Source: an uncultured Bacteroidales bacterium
Lineage (GTDB): Bacteria; Bacteroidota; Bacteroidia; Bacteroidales; UBA932
Assembly: GCA_947179325.1 (NCBI GenBank)
Contig: CAMXAU010000010.1
Location: 1-64,000, forward strand
Length of the DNA stretch: 64,000 bases
Direction: 5' to 3'
Shown here: positions 7,504-17,548 of the stretch, one piece after another
Position numbering within the stretch: position 1 is the stretch's first letter
How the letters are laid out: each line of letters opens with the position of its first letter
Made by a program: the position numbers and the translations under genes
Notes under the pieces: model-generated
The model's database searches: none
What the model saw: the letters and a program-made list of their open reading frames with translations, nothing else
Told to the model about the DNA's origin: nothing

Positions 7504-10059
7504 ATGAATTTAACCAGAAAAACCAGCTACAAGTCCAGAAGACCTATGATGCGGACAGCCGCACTGGCCGTATTATTCTTGACCATAACATTCGGGAGCA
7601 TCGCCTACGGACAGCAGAAAACATCCACAAAGAAGGCAACAGTAAGCGGACATATAGTCGATGCAAAGTCAGGAGAGCCTCTCATTGGGGCTGCAATCCT
7701 GTCTGAGACAAAGGCATCCGGTCCAGGCAATGGGAGAAAAGTGTCCCCGGCAGGCACTGTCACCAACAATTTCGGATTCTACAGCATTTCCATCAGCGAG
7801 GGCAAAGCTACGCTGCGCTGCTCATACATCGGATATCAGGACATGACCATAGACACTGACATCCAGAAAGACACTACAATCAACATCAAGCTTGAGCAAT
7901 CCGACCTGTTCCTCAACGAGGCAGTCGTCACATCATCCAGGAATGAGACAGGAGTCAGGGGAACCCAGATGAGCGCAATAGATGTGCCGATAAACCAGAT
8001 AAAGAATATCCCTGCATTTGCCGGAGAGGTCGATGTACTGAAGGCGATACAGCTGCTGCCCGGGGTCCAGTCCGGCACCGAGGGGTCAGCAGGACTTTAT
8101 GTAAGGGGCGGAGGACCTGACGAGAACCTGCTGATGATAGACGGCATTCCACTATACAATGTAAGCCACATGTTCGGGTTCTTCTCGGTGTTCAACGCCG
8201 ATGCCATAAAGAACGTAACTCTCTACAAAGGCGACTTTCCGGCACGCTTCGGCGGACACCTTTCAAGCGTTGTTGACGTCAGGATGAATGACGGCAACGA
8301 CCAGAGCTGGCATGGAAGCGCATCTATAGGGCTTATCTCCGCCAAAGTCAATGTTGAAGGCCCGATCGTCAAGGGCAAGACCAGCTTCAACGTCTCGGCA
8401 CGCAGGACATATATGGACCTTCTTCTCCAGCCGGCGCTATGGATAGTAAACGAAAAAGACGAGAAATATGGCGGAGGGTATGACTTCTACGATATAAACG
8501 CAAAGGTGACACACAAGTTCTCAGACAAGGACCGGCTATCCCTGAGCTTCTACATGGGCGATGACAATGCGCATTTCAAGATGCGCACAAAAGATGACTA
8601 CGTCTATAACGGCTACGAATACGGAGGCAGTGTACAGGAGGACAGCTACCAGGAGCACAGTCAGCAGAACCTCAAAGGAAGATGGAGATGGGGCAACATG
8701 GTCACTGCACTGAGGTGGAACCATGTCATTACCCCGAAGCTGTATCTCAATACGACAGCCAGCTACACACGCTACAGGCAGAGGCTCGGTGTCGGTTATG
8801 AGGAAAAAGAAGAGCGGACCTACATCACCGGCACTGTGGACTCCAACGAAAGCAAGATGGATGTAGACTATAATTCAAATATTGGAGACCTGTCCGGAAA
8901 TGTTGACCTTGAATATATTCCCAATACAAGGCACAGCGTAAAGTTCGGAGGTCAATATACATGGCATGCATTCAACCCCGGGGTCAACTCCATGTCGGCT
9001 TCCGACACATCCGAAGAAATGAATTTCTCATATAGCTACGGAGACCGAAAGGTAGATGCCCACGAGGCAGCGATATACGGAGAGGACAACTGGACTGCAA
9101 CCAGATGGCTGAAAATAAACTATGGACTCAGGGCATCCCTGTATTCAATAGACGGGAAGACATGGCTGTCCGCAGAGCCGAGGCTAAGTGCACGAGCGCT
9201 GATAATTGATGACCTGTCATTCAAGGCTTCATATTCGGAAATGAGCCAATATGTGCACATGCTCTCAAACAGCAGCCTTACTCTCCCCTCAGACCTGTGG
9301 GTCCCTGTAACAAAGGATATCAGGCCAATGCGCTCACGCCAGGTGGCGGCTGGATTCTTCTACACATTAGGGGCATTCGACTTCAGCGTCGAAGGGTACT
9401 GGAAGACCATGGACAACATCATAGAATACAAGGACGGGGCATCTTTCCTCGGCTCAACTACAGGATGGGAGGAAAAGGTCTGCATGGGCAGGGGATGGTC
9501 ATACGGGCTGGAGTTCTTCGTACAGAAAAAGTTCGGCAAGACGACAGGATGGGTCGGATATACCCTGGCCAAGGCGATGCGCCGGTTCGACAAGAAAGGC
9601 AACATGCTCAACAATGGCCTGCCATTCCCGGCAAAATACGACAGGAGACACGACCTAAACATAACGGTCACGCACGCATTCAGCAAGAAATTCGACCTGT
9701 CCGCCACATTCGTCTTCAGCTCAGGCAACTGCGGTACACTTGCGATGCAGAAGTTCCTTGGAGGAGACATGGGAGAGGACTTCGGGGCAGGAATCAACTA
9801 CTACGAGCACAGGAACAATTACCGGATGCCACCGTACCACAGGCTTGACATCGGCATGAATTTCTACCGTTTCCACAAACGTGGCACAGGGATATGGAAC
9901 ATAAGCATCTATAACGCCTATTGCCACATGAACCCGTTCATTGTCTACGTAGGGGACGAGACAGAATATGTAAATGGAGAATACACGAGCAGGCCTGCTG
10001 TAAAGCAGATGTCCATATTCCCTATAATCCCCACATTCTCATACACATATAGATTCTAA
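7504..10059 (+). CDS. TonB-dependent receptor with carboxypeptidase-like N-domain
   Basis: An 851-residue outer-membrane receptor for active uptake of an unknown ligand. A signal peptide lies at about 15-37 (MMRTAALAVLFL to IAYGQQ); translation could begin at Met1 or Met15. Residues about 45-130 are a CarboxypepD_reg-like beta-sandwich (VSGHIVDAKSGEPLIGAAIL), then a plug (about 140-260, with GLYVRGGGPDENLLMIDGIP) and a 22-strand barrel ending in aromatic YTYRF. It is not SusC-like: it is shorter and its partner, 32 nt downstream, is a DUF4249 lipoprotein, the usual companion of this receptor type. The substrate cannot be read from the sequence. Confidence 0.9.
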   Translation: MNLTRKTSYKSRRPMMRTAALAVLFLTITFGSIAYGQQKTSTKKATVSGHIVDAKSGEPLIGAAILSETKASGPGNGRKVSPAGTVTNNFGFYSISISEGKATLRCSYIGYQDMTIDTDIQKDTTINIKLEQSDLFLNEAVVTSSRNETGVRGTQMSAIDVPINQIKNIPAFAGEVDVLKAIQLLPGVQSGTEGSAGLYVRGGGPDENLLMIDGIPLYNVSHMFGFFSVFNADAIKNVTLYKGDFPARFGGHLSSVVDVRMNDGNDQSWHGSASIGLISAKVNVEGPIVKGKTSFNVSARRTYMDLLLQPALWIVNEKDEKYGGGYDFYDINAKVTHKFSDKDRLSLSFYMGDDNAHFKMRTKDDYVYNGYEYGGSVQEDSYQEHSQQNLKGRWRWGNMVTALRWNHVITPKLYLNTTASYTRYRQRLGVGYEEKEERTYITGTVDSNESKMDVDYNSNIGDLSGNVDLEYIPNTRHSVKFGGQYTWHAFNPGVNSMSASDTSEEMNFSYSYGDRKVDAHEAAIYGEDNWTATRWLKINYGLRASLYSIDGKTWLSAEPRLSARALIIDDLSFKASYSEMSQYVHMLSNSSLTLPSDLWVPVTKDIRPMRSRQVAAGFFYTLGAFDFSVEGYWKTMDNIIEYKDGASFLGSTTGWEEKVCMGRGWSYGLEFFVQKKFGKTTGWVGYTLAKAMRRFDKKGNMLNNGLPFPAKYDRRHDLNITVTHAFSKKFDLSATFVFSSGNCGTLAMQKFLGGDMGEDFGAGINYYEHRNNYRMPPYHRLDIGMNFYRFHKRGTGIWNISIYNAYCHMNPFIVYVGDETEYVNGEYTSRPAVKQMSIFPIIPTFSYTYRF

Positions 10060-10091
10060 CAGGCCAAGGCCTCCAATAAAAGGACATTAAC

Positions 10092-11078
10092 ATGAAAATC
10101 TTTGACTGCATGAAACATATAATCAAGGCATCAGTGACGGCAGCTGCTATAATTTCCCTCTCGGCATGTGAAAAAGAAATAAAGTTCACCGGCAGGCAGC
10201 AGGAGACATCAATAGTGATGTTTTCGCTTGCGTCCCCTGGAGATGAACTGTCTGTCTCGATCAGGCAATCTGCATTTATACTGGACAAGGAATGGTGGGA
10301 AACCATAGAGAAAGGGATTCCCGGAGCAAAGGTGAACGCATTCATAGGAAACAGCACGGAGCCTCTCCCCTTCACCCTTTCCGGCAATGACAGGAATTCA
10401 GCCCTGTTCACAAGCGGATACCAGCCTAAGCCAGGCGAAAAGATTAGAATCGAGGCTGAGGCAGACGGGTTCAAGAACGTCTATGCCGAGACCGAGATAC
10501 CGTTGGAGCCGGTATTCGGGGTTGAATCAATAAGGACAGAAAAGGGAGAAACCGATAGCGAGGCCGTAGTATATATGAAAATCCGCATTGACGACCCTGA
10601 CGGAAAGAAGAATTTCTACCGTCTGAATATCTCACAGACATACAGGCATGAAGGTACCATCTGGACATCTGACGGAAAGATTTCGACACAGGAGATATCA
10701 TATGGCAGCTCACCGGTGGCATTCTATTCAAACGACCCTCTGTTCCAGGACGGAATCACTGACAGCATATTCGGCATAGAGGTGGAGAAAGAGCTAAAGA
10801 ACTACTTCACAGACAGCCGTTTCGACGGGGATTCATATTCTTTCGAGATATATTTTCCCGTATACGATGATGACTACATGAAAACAGTCAGCATAGACAT
10901 AAAGCTTGAAGCACTTTCAAAGGAATATTATGAATACATTGCATCTCTGGACGCATATTACGAATCTGACGATTTCTCGCTTTTCTCGGAGCCGGTCCAG
11001 GTAATCTGCAATGTCAAGAACGGCATAGGATGCTGCGGAGCCTCAACCCCATCAGAGATTTCAGTCACGCTTGAATGA
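10092..11078 (+). CDS. DUF4249 outer-membrane lipoprotein
   Basis: A 328-residue lipoprotein with signal and lipobox LSAC at about 23-26. The body is beta-rich and matches the DUF4249 pattern: an N-terminal strand block ending in an aromatic pair, a conserved VKNGIGCCGASTPSEI end and many Asp/Tyr residues. DUF4249 proteins are nearly always encoded after a TonB receptor of the preceding gene's kind and probably act as its surface lid or ligand-binding partner, as SusD does for SusC. That role is inference from family context. The gene is closed by a terminator that is part of a dispersed repeat. Confidence 0.82.
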   Translation: MKIFDCMKHIIKASVTAAAIISLSACEKEIKFTGRQQETSIVMFSLASPGDELSVSIRQSAFILDKEWWETIEKGIPGAKVNAFIGNSTEPLPFTLSGNDRNSALFTSGYQPKPGEKIRIEAEADGFKNVYAETEIPLEPVFGVESIRTEKGETDSEAVVYMKIRIDDPDGKKNFYRLNISQTYRHEGTIWTSDGKISTQEISYGSSPVAFYSNDPLFQDGITDSIFGIEVEKELKNYFTDSRFDGDSYSFEIYFPVYDDDYMKTVSIDIKLEALSKEYYEYIASLDAYYESDDFSLFSEPVQVICNVKNGIGCCGASTPSEISVTLE

Positions 11079-11130
11079 CACATGTACAAAAGCCCGCCGG
11101 AAGCGTTTCGGCAGGCTCTGGCTGCAAAAT

Positions 11131-11220
11131 AAGGGGCAGACTAAAAATATTAGTCAAGCCCCTTTTTCCGTTTTTCGATGTGGTCAGCCTCAACCTTGTC
11201 GCCCAATTTTCAATTTCCAG
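11131..11220. repeat. Dispersed terminator-containing repeat, copy A
   Basis: About 90 bp starting with AAGGGGC, a hairpin, GCCCCTTTTT and then a conserved tail containing TGTGGTCA, CCTC-ACCTTG and TTTTCAATT. A closely similar stretch follows the GH28 gene at 36494-36587. Both copies lie between convergent genes directly after a rightward gene. Confidence 0.6.
11133..11167 (+). terminator. Terminator after the DUF4249 gene
   Basis: Stem GGGGC/GCCCC (11133-11137, 11158-11162) plus inner GACTAA/TTAGTC, followed by TTTTT. On the minus strand the flank is TTATTTTG, so it may also serve the leftward bcp gene. Confidence 0.75.
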
Positions 11221-11282
11221 AGAATTATTCTGGCTTTCACCCCTCATTTCTGTCAACCACCTGACGGACTGCATATTGCAGA

Positions 11283-11729
11283 TCAGCCAAGAATCTGGGA
11301 AGCGTGGTTCTTAGTGTCCACTTTCTCTATGATTTTCACAAGCACACCGTCCTCATCGAAGATATATGTCTTGCGGAGAGTACCGACACATGTCTTTCCG
11401 CACATTTTCTTTTCACCCCATGCCCCGAAATCCTGGAGCATCTTTGTTGTAGTGTCTGCAAGCAGCTTGAACGGAAGCTTCAGCTTGTCAATGAATTTCT
11501 TATGCGAAGCTGCACTGTCCTTGCTGACTCCGATGACATGATATCCAGCCTTTGTCAGGTCTTCATAATTGTCCCTCAGGCTGCATGCCTCCGCTGTACA
11601 TCCGGGAGTATTGTCTTTCGGATAGAAATAGATTACAGTCTTCTTGCCTTTAAGGTCCGATGATTTCACTGTATTGCCCTCGTGGTCCACAACCTCGAAA
11701 TCAGGCATTTTGTCTCCAATTTTTAACAT
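11283..11729 (-). CDS. bcp: Thioredoxin-dependent peroxiredoxin, Bcp/PrxQ type
   Basis: A 148-residue cytoplasmic thiol peroxidase that reduces H2O2 and organic hydroperoxides. The motif YPKDNTPGCTAEACSLRD carries the peroxidatic Cys44 and resolving Cys49, five residues apart as in the Bcp/PrxQ class. Length and the C-terminal strand order are normal. The ATG at 11729 precedes the domain directly (MLKIGDKMPDFEV). It lies 76 nt downstream of the efflux fusion gene on the same strand; a separate promoter is possible but no clear TAnnTTTG was found. Confidence 0.93.
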   Translation of the reverse strand: MLKIGDKMPDFEVVDHEGNTVKSSDLKGKKTVIYFYPKDNTPGCTAEACSLRDNYEDLTKAGYHVIGVSKDSAASHKKFIDKLKLPFKLLADTTTKMLQDFGAWGEKKMCGKTCVGTLRKTYIFDEDGVLVKIIEKVDTKNHASQILG

Positions 11730-11805
11730 ACGATATAAGCTTTAATATAATTTTCTGTATTGCAGTTCCATTCCGGTGCGCAGCCTTAACAAACTCTGTT
11801 CCAAA

Positions 11806-14800
11806 CTAATTCCTGAACATATTGACATAGGACTGAAGTGCAGTCCTGTATGCAATCCTGGCATCAACGCATTCATCTGTACTTTGGCGGAGTGCTGTCT
11901 GGGCCTCTAAAAGTCCGGACAACGGGACGAGACCGGCCTTGTACTGGTTCATCTGGTCTTCGGCCACTGAGCTGGCCACAGAAACGTTTTCCTCGGCAAG
12001 TAGCATCTGTTCCCATGCGACAGTCAGTTCAAACCACAGCTTGCGGACCTGAAGCAGAAGCTGGTTCCCGAGATATTCCCTGTCATTGCAGGCCTTCTGC
12101 ACTTGATAATCATAGCGTTGAAGCCTGCGTGAATATTTTCCCCAGTCCGTGACAGGTATCTTTATCGTGGCGAACACCGCTCCATTGAAACTGCCGTTGC
12201 CTATGATGTCGCCATATCCGTACGAAGCCCCGACGCCGACCTGGGGCAGGACCTCTCCAAGCACCATGCGCTTCTCGGCTTTCTTTGCCTCCACGGCAAG
12301 CTCAAGAAGACGGGACTCCTCGCGTTGAGCCACAATCTCGTTCTCGTCACGCCAATATGCCATCGGCTCATCAAGCATCGGGAGATTGTCTGCAACCGCA
12401 ATGCTGTCAATATAGGGAAGAGAACCGGCAGCGGATGTCCTGTATGCGGCATATTCCATCCCTATAGAATTGCATAGATTCATCTTGGCCAGCCTTATTC
12501 CTCCGCGTACACTTGTCGTTGCCGACCTCAGTTCATTCATCTTCAGCCTGAGCTGCAGCAAATCCGTCTGCGTGGCAAGTCCGGCCTCAACTGCAGAGGA
12601 AAGGTCCTTTTCAAGATTCTCCAGCAGTTTCCTGACCTGGCCGATTGTCTTCATCTTCTCCTCCAGCGAAACCACCTGCCAGTACATCTGCTCTATCTCC
12701 TCCGCACTCTTGCGTGACTGAATGGAGTTCTGGAGGCTTGCGGCCTCAACCCCAAGGGCTGCGAGCCTGTTTCCGGAGACAATACGTCCTCCGGCGAACA
12801 CAGGCTGGATGACAGAAACCGTCGCGCTGTATCCACGCTTCAATGTAGAATAATACGGATTTATCCCATACATCGGGGCATTCTGGTTGACCCAGCTTGT
12901 GATATTGTTTGCCATGTCCGAATTGCCGAGGACATCCCTGACCCCGATTTTCAAGAGCGGGTCAATGGCATAGAATGCAAAGGCATTTACCGAAACCTTC
13001 GGAAAATATTCGGCGAGAGCTTCTTCTTTCTGTGCCTTGGCGGCATATACATCGAGACGTGAATTGGCTACAGCCGCATTGTTCTGCGCAGCCATAGACC
13101 TGCAGTCTTCCAATGTCAGTGTTACGCGCTCCTGTGCCACCGCCGGAGATGCCCCTGCCATAAGAAGCAACAGAAGCGGAAGAATGACACATATTGACTG
13201 GCCTTGACGGCAGGACAGAGATGCCGTACCGCTGCCGGAAGACGAAAGTTCCGGCCTGTTTCCGTCCGGCTTGGCGTTACGGAAAATCTGCCAATACGAC
13301 ACCGGCATGATGAGCACGATCAGCAGGATGGACATCATGGTCCCGAAACAGATTACTATACCCATAGGCATCCAGAGCGAATCACCGCTTATAATCATCG
13401 GCAGCACACCGAGGGCTGTCGTGCATGATGTCAGGAAAATAGGCCTCATCCTTCTGCGCCCGGCCTCCTCAGCCGCCTCTTTCACAGAAAACCCTTCCTT
13501 GAAGCGAAGTTCCTCGGCATATTCAAACATTATAATGCCGTTCCTCACGATGATTCCCACAAGGCTTATCAGGCCGAGCACCGAAGTCATGCCGAAGTCC
13601 AGCCTGAATATCCACAGTCCGAAAAATGCACCGAACAGACACAGAAGACTCAACGCCATGGTAAGCACGGCAAGAGACATTTTCCTGAAATGGAAAAGCA
13701 GGAAGAAGAAAAGTACAGCTACGGCACACAGGAAACTCAGCATGATTTCAGGTATCACAGTGCCGTTGGTCGCGGTAAGGCCTCCATATGATATGCCTAT
13801 CCCGGCCGGAAGCATCGGTCTAAGCGTTTCAGTGACAAATCCGCATATCCTCTCCATCGCCTCCGGCTGGCTCTGCCCCATAACCATATCTGCACTGACC
13901 GTTATGCTCTCCCTGCCGCGCGAATGCGGTATTTGCTCGGGTTCCCATCCCGGACTGACGGACGCTACCTGGCGCAGAGGGACATTCACGCCAGGAATTG
14001 ACGTCGGAACCATCTGATTCTCTATGACGTCGTATGTCATGTCTTCAGAGACTGCCCGGCTGTATATCGTCACAGGTATTTTCGTATCACCCTCCCACAC
14101 TGATGTGACAGTCTGACCATTCAGCGCCCCGGCAACAGACAGGGACACCAACGCCCTGTTTACACCAAGCCTTGCCGCCTCGTCCGGATCAAGTCTCACG
14201 TCTATTGTCGAGACGTATTCATCGCAGTCGCTGTGCACCCATTTGAGAAGGTCGTCCATACCTGCCATGAAGCGTTTCAGCGTATCGGCATATGGCCTCA
14301 TGTCCTCTATTCCACCGCCCTGCAAAGTCACTGCAACCGGGGCGGTCACCCCCTGGTAATCCATCTGCTTGAAGCGGATCTGCGCCTCCGGGAAATAGTG
14401 TTCATATCTGGTCTCATATTCCGCAAGAACCGACTCCGTGTCCTTTGAGGTGTTGGTGTTTACAATAAGCTGTGCGAAATTCGCCGCAGGCGGCTTGGGT
14501 GCGTATGTACAATGGAAACGCGGTGAGCCGGTCCCGACAAATGAGGTGACTGATGTGACGCGGCTGTCCGCAAGCAGGATATGCTCAAGAGAGTCACTCA
14601 CGGCCTTCGTCTTGTCCAGGCCGGAATTGGCGTCAAGATAAATCTCCACGGCAAAGCAGTCCCTGACGGCCATAGGCATCATCTGTACATTGAGCTGGAG
14701 GAACATCATTATCCCCAGCACGATTGCAGCCACTCCGGACAGAAGCGTAAGATAAGGATGCCGGAAACATATCCCCTGCAGCTTTTCGTATCCGGCCTGA

Positions 14801-16350
14801 AGGCCGTTGAAGAATTTTTCCTGGCCGCGTGCGAACCATCCGTGCCCGCTTGTACGGACCGAATTTATATATTTGACCTCAAGAGACGGGATGACAGTCA
14901 CGGCGTAGACCAGCGAGGCACCGAGCGCAATGCATATCACCCAAGGAAAAGACTGGACAAAGTCACCGAGATATCCGGAAATTATGCCGAGCATCGGGAA
15001 GAACATCAGGCTTATGGCAGCCGTGGCCAGAAGCATAGGCATGAACAGTTCCCTTGCACTCGCGCAGGCTGCGTCAATGCGCCCATAGCCTTTCCCTAGC
15101 TTGTCCATATATCCGTCCATGGTTATAATGGAGTCATCCACAATCATCCCCAGCACGACAATCAGCGCAGCCAGGGTCACGGTATTCAGGCTCATTCCGG
15201 TAAGGTACATCACTGCCATTGCGACCGCTGTACATGCAGGGACACCTGTGCTTGCAATCATAGCAGAGCGTGCCGGAAACAGAAGAAGCATTACCACAAT
15301 CACGACCAGCATGGAAATCACAAGGTCTCTCAGAAAAGACCATACAGATGTCTTGACGACCTTAGGCTGGTCTGTAATCTTTGTTATCCTGACGCTGTCC
15401 GGAAGCACTTCCATAAATTCTTCAAGGACCTTGTCTACCTCGCGGCCGAAAGCCACGATGTTATTGTCCGGGCGCATCTCCACGGAGACGACAAGGGCCG
15501 TATGTCCATTGTACCCGACAAATGAAGAAGGCTCTTTACAGCGGCGCTCTATCGTAGCTATGTCACGTAGCCTTATGACGCTGCCGTCCGGACCAGCATA
15601 CACGATTTTCTCTGCAATTTCGTACTCGCTTCCGACTGTGCCTGCGACATGGACAGGAGAGCTGGCGTATGAAGTACTGAATCTCCCGCCCGTTGCCGGA
15701 AAGGCAGATGTCTGATAGTCAAGCATAAGCATAGAAGGGGATATGCCATATGCAGACAACGCCTCCAGATCTATGTTCACGGCTATCTCCTCGCTCTGCG
15801 TTCCATAGACCTTTGCATTTGCCAGCGCCGGTATCTCGCGCAGCCTCTCACACAGGTCTTCGGAGTATTCCTCCATCTCGCCACTGCTCTTGTCATCAGA
15901 TTCCATCGCGATGAGAAGCGAGGATACCGAGCTGAAGTCGTCCATTACGGCCACGGCAAGCACTCCAGGAGGCAGAAGGGGCTTATATGCATTCAGTTGA
16001 TGCTTTATCTTTGACCAGACTTCATCTTTCTTGCTTGCCGGCGAGTTCAGCATGACGTAGATATAGCACATCCCGTCACAGGAATATGAATATGTTGACC
16101 TGTCAACTTCTGAAAATGTGAACAGCAGCTGTTCGAGGGGCTTTGTCAGACGGGACTCGACCTCCTGTGAGGAGGCACCCGGATATATGCCGACAACAAG
16201 CCCTTCCTTTATCTCAAAAGTCGGGAATTCATCCTTGTTTATTGACGTAAGGCCATAGATTCCAACCGCAACCAGAAGGAAAAGGATGAAATACACAATC
16301 TTTTTCTGTGCTATAGAAGCCCGTATGAACCATCCCTGTTCGCGCATCAT
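11806..16350 (-). CDS. RND efflux permease fused to TolC-type outer-membrane factor
   Basis: One 1514-residue polypeptide. Residues 1-1025 are a complete RND permease: 12 membrane segments, two periplasmic loops, and the TM4 pair Asp405-Asp406 (GMIVDD) as in drug-efflux HAE pumps, not metal pumps. The TM10 Lys of AcrB is Arg936 here (IIVRNG). A polar Ser/Gly linker (about 1026-1051) leads to a signal-peptide-like segment (1052-1073, hydrophobic run then ASPAVAQ) and a full TolC family domain (1074-1514) with its two helical repeat halves. The internal AxA site would let signal peptidase I release the outer-membrane part; this is inference. The start overlaps the adaptor gene by 4 nt. RND-TolC fusions are known among Bacteroidota CzcA-like pumps, so the architecture is uncommon rather than unique. 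Substrate unknown. Confidence 0.9.
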   Translation of the reverse strand: MMREQGWFIRASIAQKKIVYFILFLLVAVGIYGLTSINKDEFPTFEIKEGLVVGIYPGASSQEVESRLTKPLEQLLFTFSEVDRSTYSYSCDGMCYIYVMLNSPASKKDEVWSKIKHQLNAYKPLLPPGVLAVAVMDDFSSVSSLLIAMESDDKSSGEMEEYSEDLCERLREIPALANAKVYGTQSEEIAVNIDLEALSAYGISPSMLMLDYQTSAFPATGGRFSTSYASSPVHVAGTVGSEYEIAEKIVYAGPDGSVIRLRDIATIERRCKEPSSFVGYNGHTALVVSVEMRPDNNIVAFGREVDKVLEEFMEVLPDSVRITKITDQPKVVKTSVWSFLRDLVISMLVVIVVMLLLFPARSAMIASTGVPACTAVAMAVMYLTGMSLNTVTLAALIVVLGMIVDDSIITMDGYMDKLGKGYGRIDAACASARELFMPMLLATAAISLMFFPMLGIISGYLGDFVQSFPWVICIALGASLVYAVTVIPSLEVKYINSVRTSGHGWFARGQEKFFNGLQAGYEKLQGICFRHPYLTLLSGVAAIVLGIMMFLQLNVQMMPMAVRDCFAVEIYLDANSGLDKTKAVSDSLEHILLADSRVTSVTSFVGTGSPRFHCTYAPKPPAANFAQLIVNTNTSKDTESVLAEYETRYEHYFPEAQIRFKQMDYQGVTAPVAVTLQGGGIEDMRPYADTLKRFMAGMDDLLKWVHSDCDEYVSTIDVRLDPDEAARLGVNRALVSLSVAGALNGQTVTSVWEGDTKIPVTIYSRAVSEDMTYDVIENQMVPTSIPGVNVPLRQVASVSPGWEPEQIPHSRGRESITVSADMVMGQSQPEAMERICGFVTETLRPMLPAGIGISYGGLTATNGTVIPEIMLSFLCAVAVLFFFLLFHFRKMSLAVLTMALSLLCLFGAFFGLWIFRLDFGMTSVLGLISLVGIIVRNGIIMFEYAEELRFKEGFSVKEAAEEAGRRRMRPIFLTSCTTALGVLPMIISGDSLWMPMGIVICFGTMMSILLIVLIMPVSYWQIFRNAKPDGNRPELSSSGSGTASLSCRQGQSICVILPLLLLLMAGASPAVAQERVTLTLEDCRSMAAQNNAAVANSRLDVYAAKAQKEEALAEYFPKVSVNAFAFYAIDPLLKIGVRDVLGNSDMANNITSWVNQNAPMYGINPYYSTLKRGYSATVSVIQPVFAGGRIVSGNRLAALGVEAASLQNSIQSRKSAEEIEQMYWQVVSLEEKMKTIGQVRKLLENLEKDLSSAVEAGLATQTDLLQLRLKMNELRSATTSVRGGIRLAKMNLCNSIGMEYAAYRTSAAGSLPYIDSIAVADNLPMLDEPMAYWRDENEIVAQREESRLLELAVEAKKAEKRMVLGEVLPQVGVGASYGYGDIIGNGSFNGAVFATIKIPVTDWGKYSRRLQRYDYQVQKACNDREYLGNQLLLQVRKLWFELTVAWEQMLLAEENVSVASSVAEDQMNQYKAGLVPLSGLLEAQTALRQSTDECVDARIAYRTALQSYVNMFRN

Positions 16351-17396
16351 TCTACTATTTTGACTTTCATTCCGGTGCTGACTTTCTGTGCACCTTCTGC
16401 AATGACCAGTTCTCCGTCTTCAAGGCCATCCTTTATGACGACTCCCGTGCCTGAGAATCCCCCTGTGACAACAGGAAGCCTTACAGCTTTGCCGTCACGG
16501 ACAGCCCAGACATATCTTCCTGCCATATCTGTCTTGATTACCCCAGACGGGAGTATTGCAGCATTGCCTCTTCCGTCAGGAAACCCTACCTTGCATACCA
16601 TTCCCGGCATAAGGCCGTCCACTTTTTCAGAGGGGACAACGGCACATTCGTAGCCATGAGACAGTGCCGAGGCGGTTATGCCTCTGGAGGAGAGCCTCGC
16701 CTTCATCCCGCTGCTTCCTGTAGCAGGAACGGAGAACTCGGCCTCCATTCCTGGCTGCATTGAAGCAATCTCCGATTCCGGGACAGAAAAGCGTATCTCG
16801 AGCGAGGATATGTCCATTATTTTCGCGACAGGCTCTGCCAGCGAAAGTTCAACTCCGGCATCAGCATAGACTTCCCCTATTATTCCTGAATATGGAGCTT
16901 TTATCATACAGTCTGAGCAGGCTTCCTCGGCCGCCCGGCAGGCAGCTTCCGCCTGCCTGAGCTTAGTCTCGACCTCAACCATCTTGACATCTGAGATGCT
17001 GCCGCTTTCATGTACGGCCTTTGCCCTCCTGTATCCGTCTTTTGCCTGTTCAAGCGCAGCCTCGGCCATTTCAAGTGAGCTTCTGACCTTCTGGGAATTT
17101 ACGGATGCAATGACTTCCCCTTTCTTTACAGCCTGCCCCTGCCTTACATTCAGTTCGGCCAAAGTTCCCGGACAGGCGCATGAAATTATTGTTGATTTTT
17201 CAGGATGGACAATGCCGACATATGTCCTTGTGACATTGCTGCCGGACATGTTGACTCTGATGACTTTTACTGCGGCCGGCTGCCTTTCTGCCTGGGAATT
17301 GCCCTGCCTTGTCCCGGTCTGTCCGCACCCGGAAAGCACACAGCAGGCCATGGCAGCGCAAAGCATTATTGACATTATATTCTTCAACACATTCAT
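16347..17396 (-). CDS. RND periplasmic adaptor (membrane fusion) lipoprotein
   Basis: A 349-residue lipoprotein, lipobox LSGC near residue 24, anchored on the periplasmic face of the inner membrane. The HlyD-type order is seen: lipoyl half (CPGTLAELNVRQGQAVKKGEV), an alpha-hairpin (about 105-160, rich in Ala/Glu), the second lipoyl half (IKAPYSGIIGEVYADAG), a beta-barrel and a membrane-proximal domain. It bridges the permease and the outer-membrane factor. The ATGA overlap with the next gene means these two genes alone encode a full tripartite pump. Confidence 0.92.
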   Translation of the reverse strand: MNVLKNIMSIMLCAAMACCVLSGCGQTGTRQGNSQAERQPAAVKVIRVNMSGSNVTRTYVGIVHPEKSTIISCACPGTLAELNVRQGQAVKKGEVIASVNSQKVRSSLEMAEAALEQAKDGYRRAKAVHESGSISDVKMVEVETKLRQAEAACRAAEEACSDCMIKAPYSGIIGEVYADAGVELSLAEPVAKIMDISSLEIRFSVPESEIASMQPGMEAEFSVPATGSSGMKARLSSRGITASALSHGYECAVVPSEKVDGLMPGMVCKVGFPDGRGNAAILPSGVIKTDMAGRYVWAVRDGKAVRLPVVTGGFSGTGVVIKDGLEDGELVIAEGAQKVSTGMKVKIVE

Positions 17397-17548
17397 AGAT
17401 ATCCGTTTTTATATTTATATGTCACCCCCTGACGAGGTACAGCGAGAGCCGGGCAGTAAAGGGAAGGCCGGACTGAGATTCAGGGCCAGATTCCGCACAG
17501 GCATGCCTTAATCAGGAAAGGACGACTCACCATAAGGGGCCAAAGAGA

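Noticed and set aside
13271..14017. A 248-codon plus-strand frame opposite the RND fusion
   Set aside because: Antisense to the conserved permease region; Ser/Ile/Pro-rich shadow without family features.
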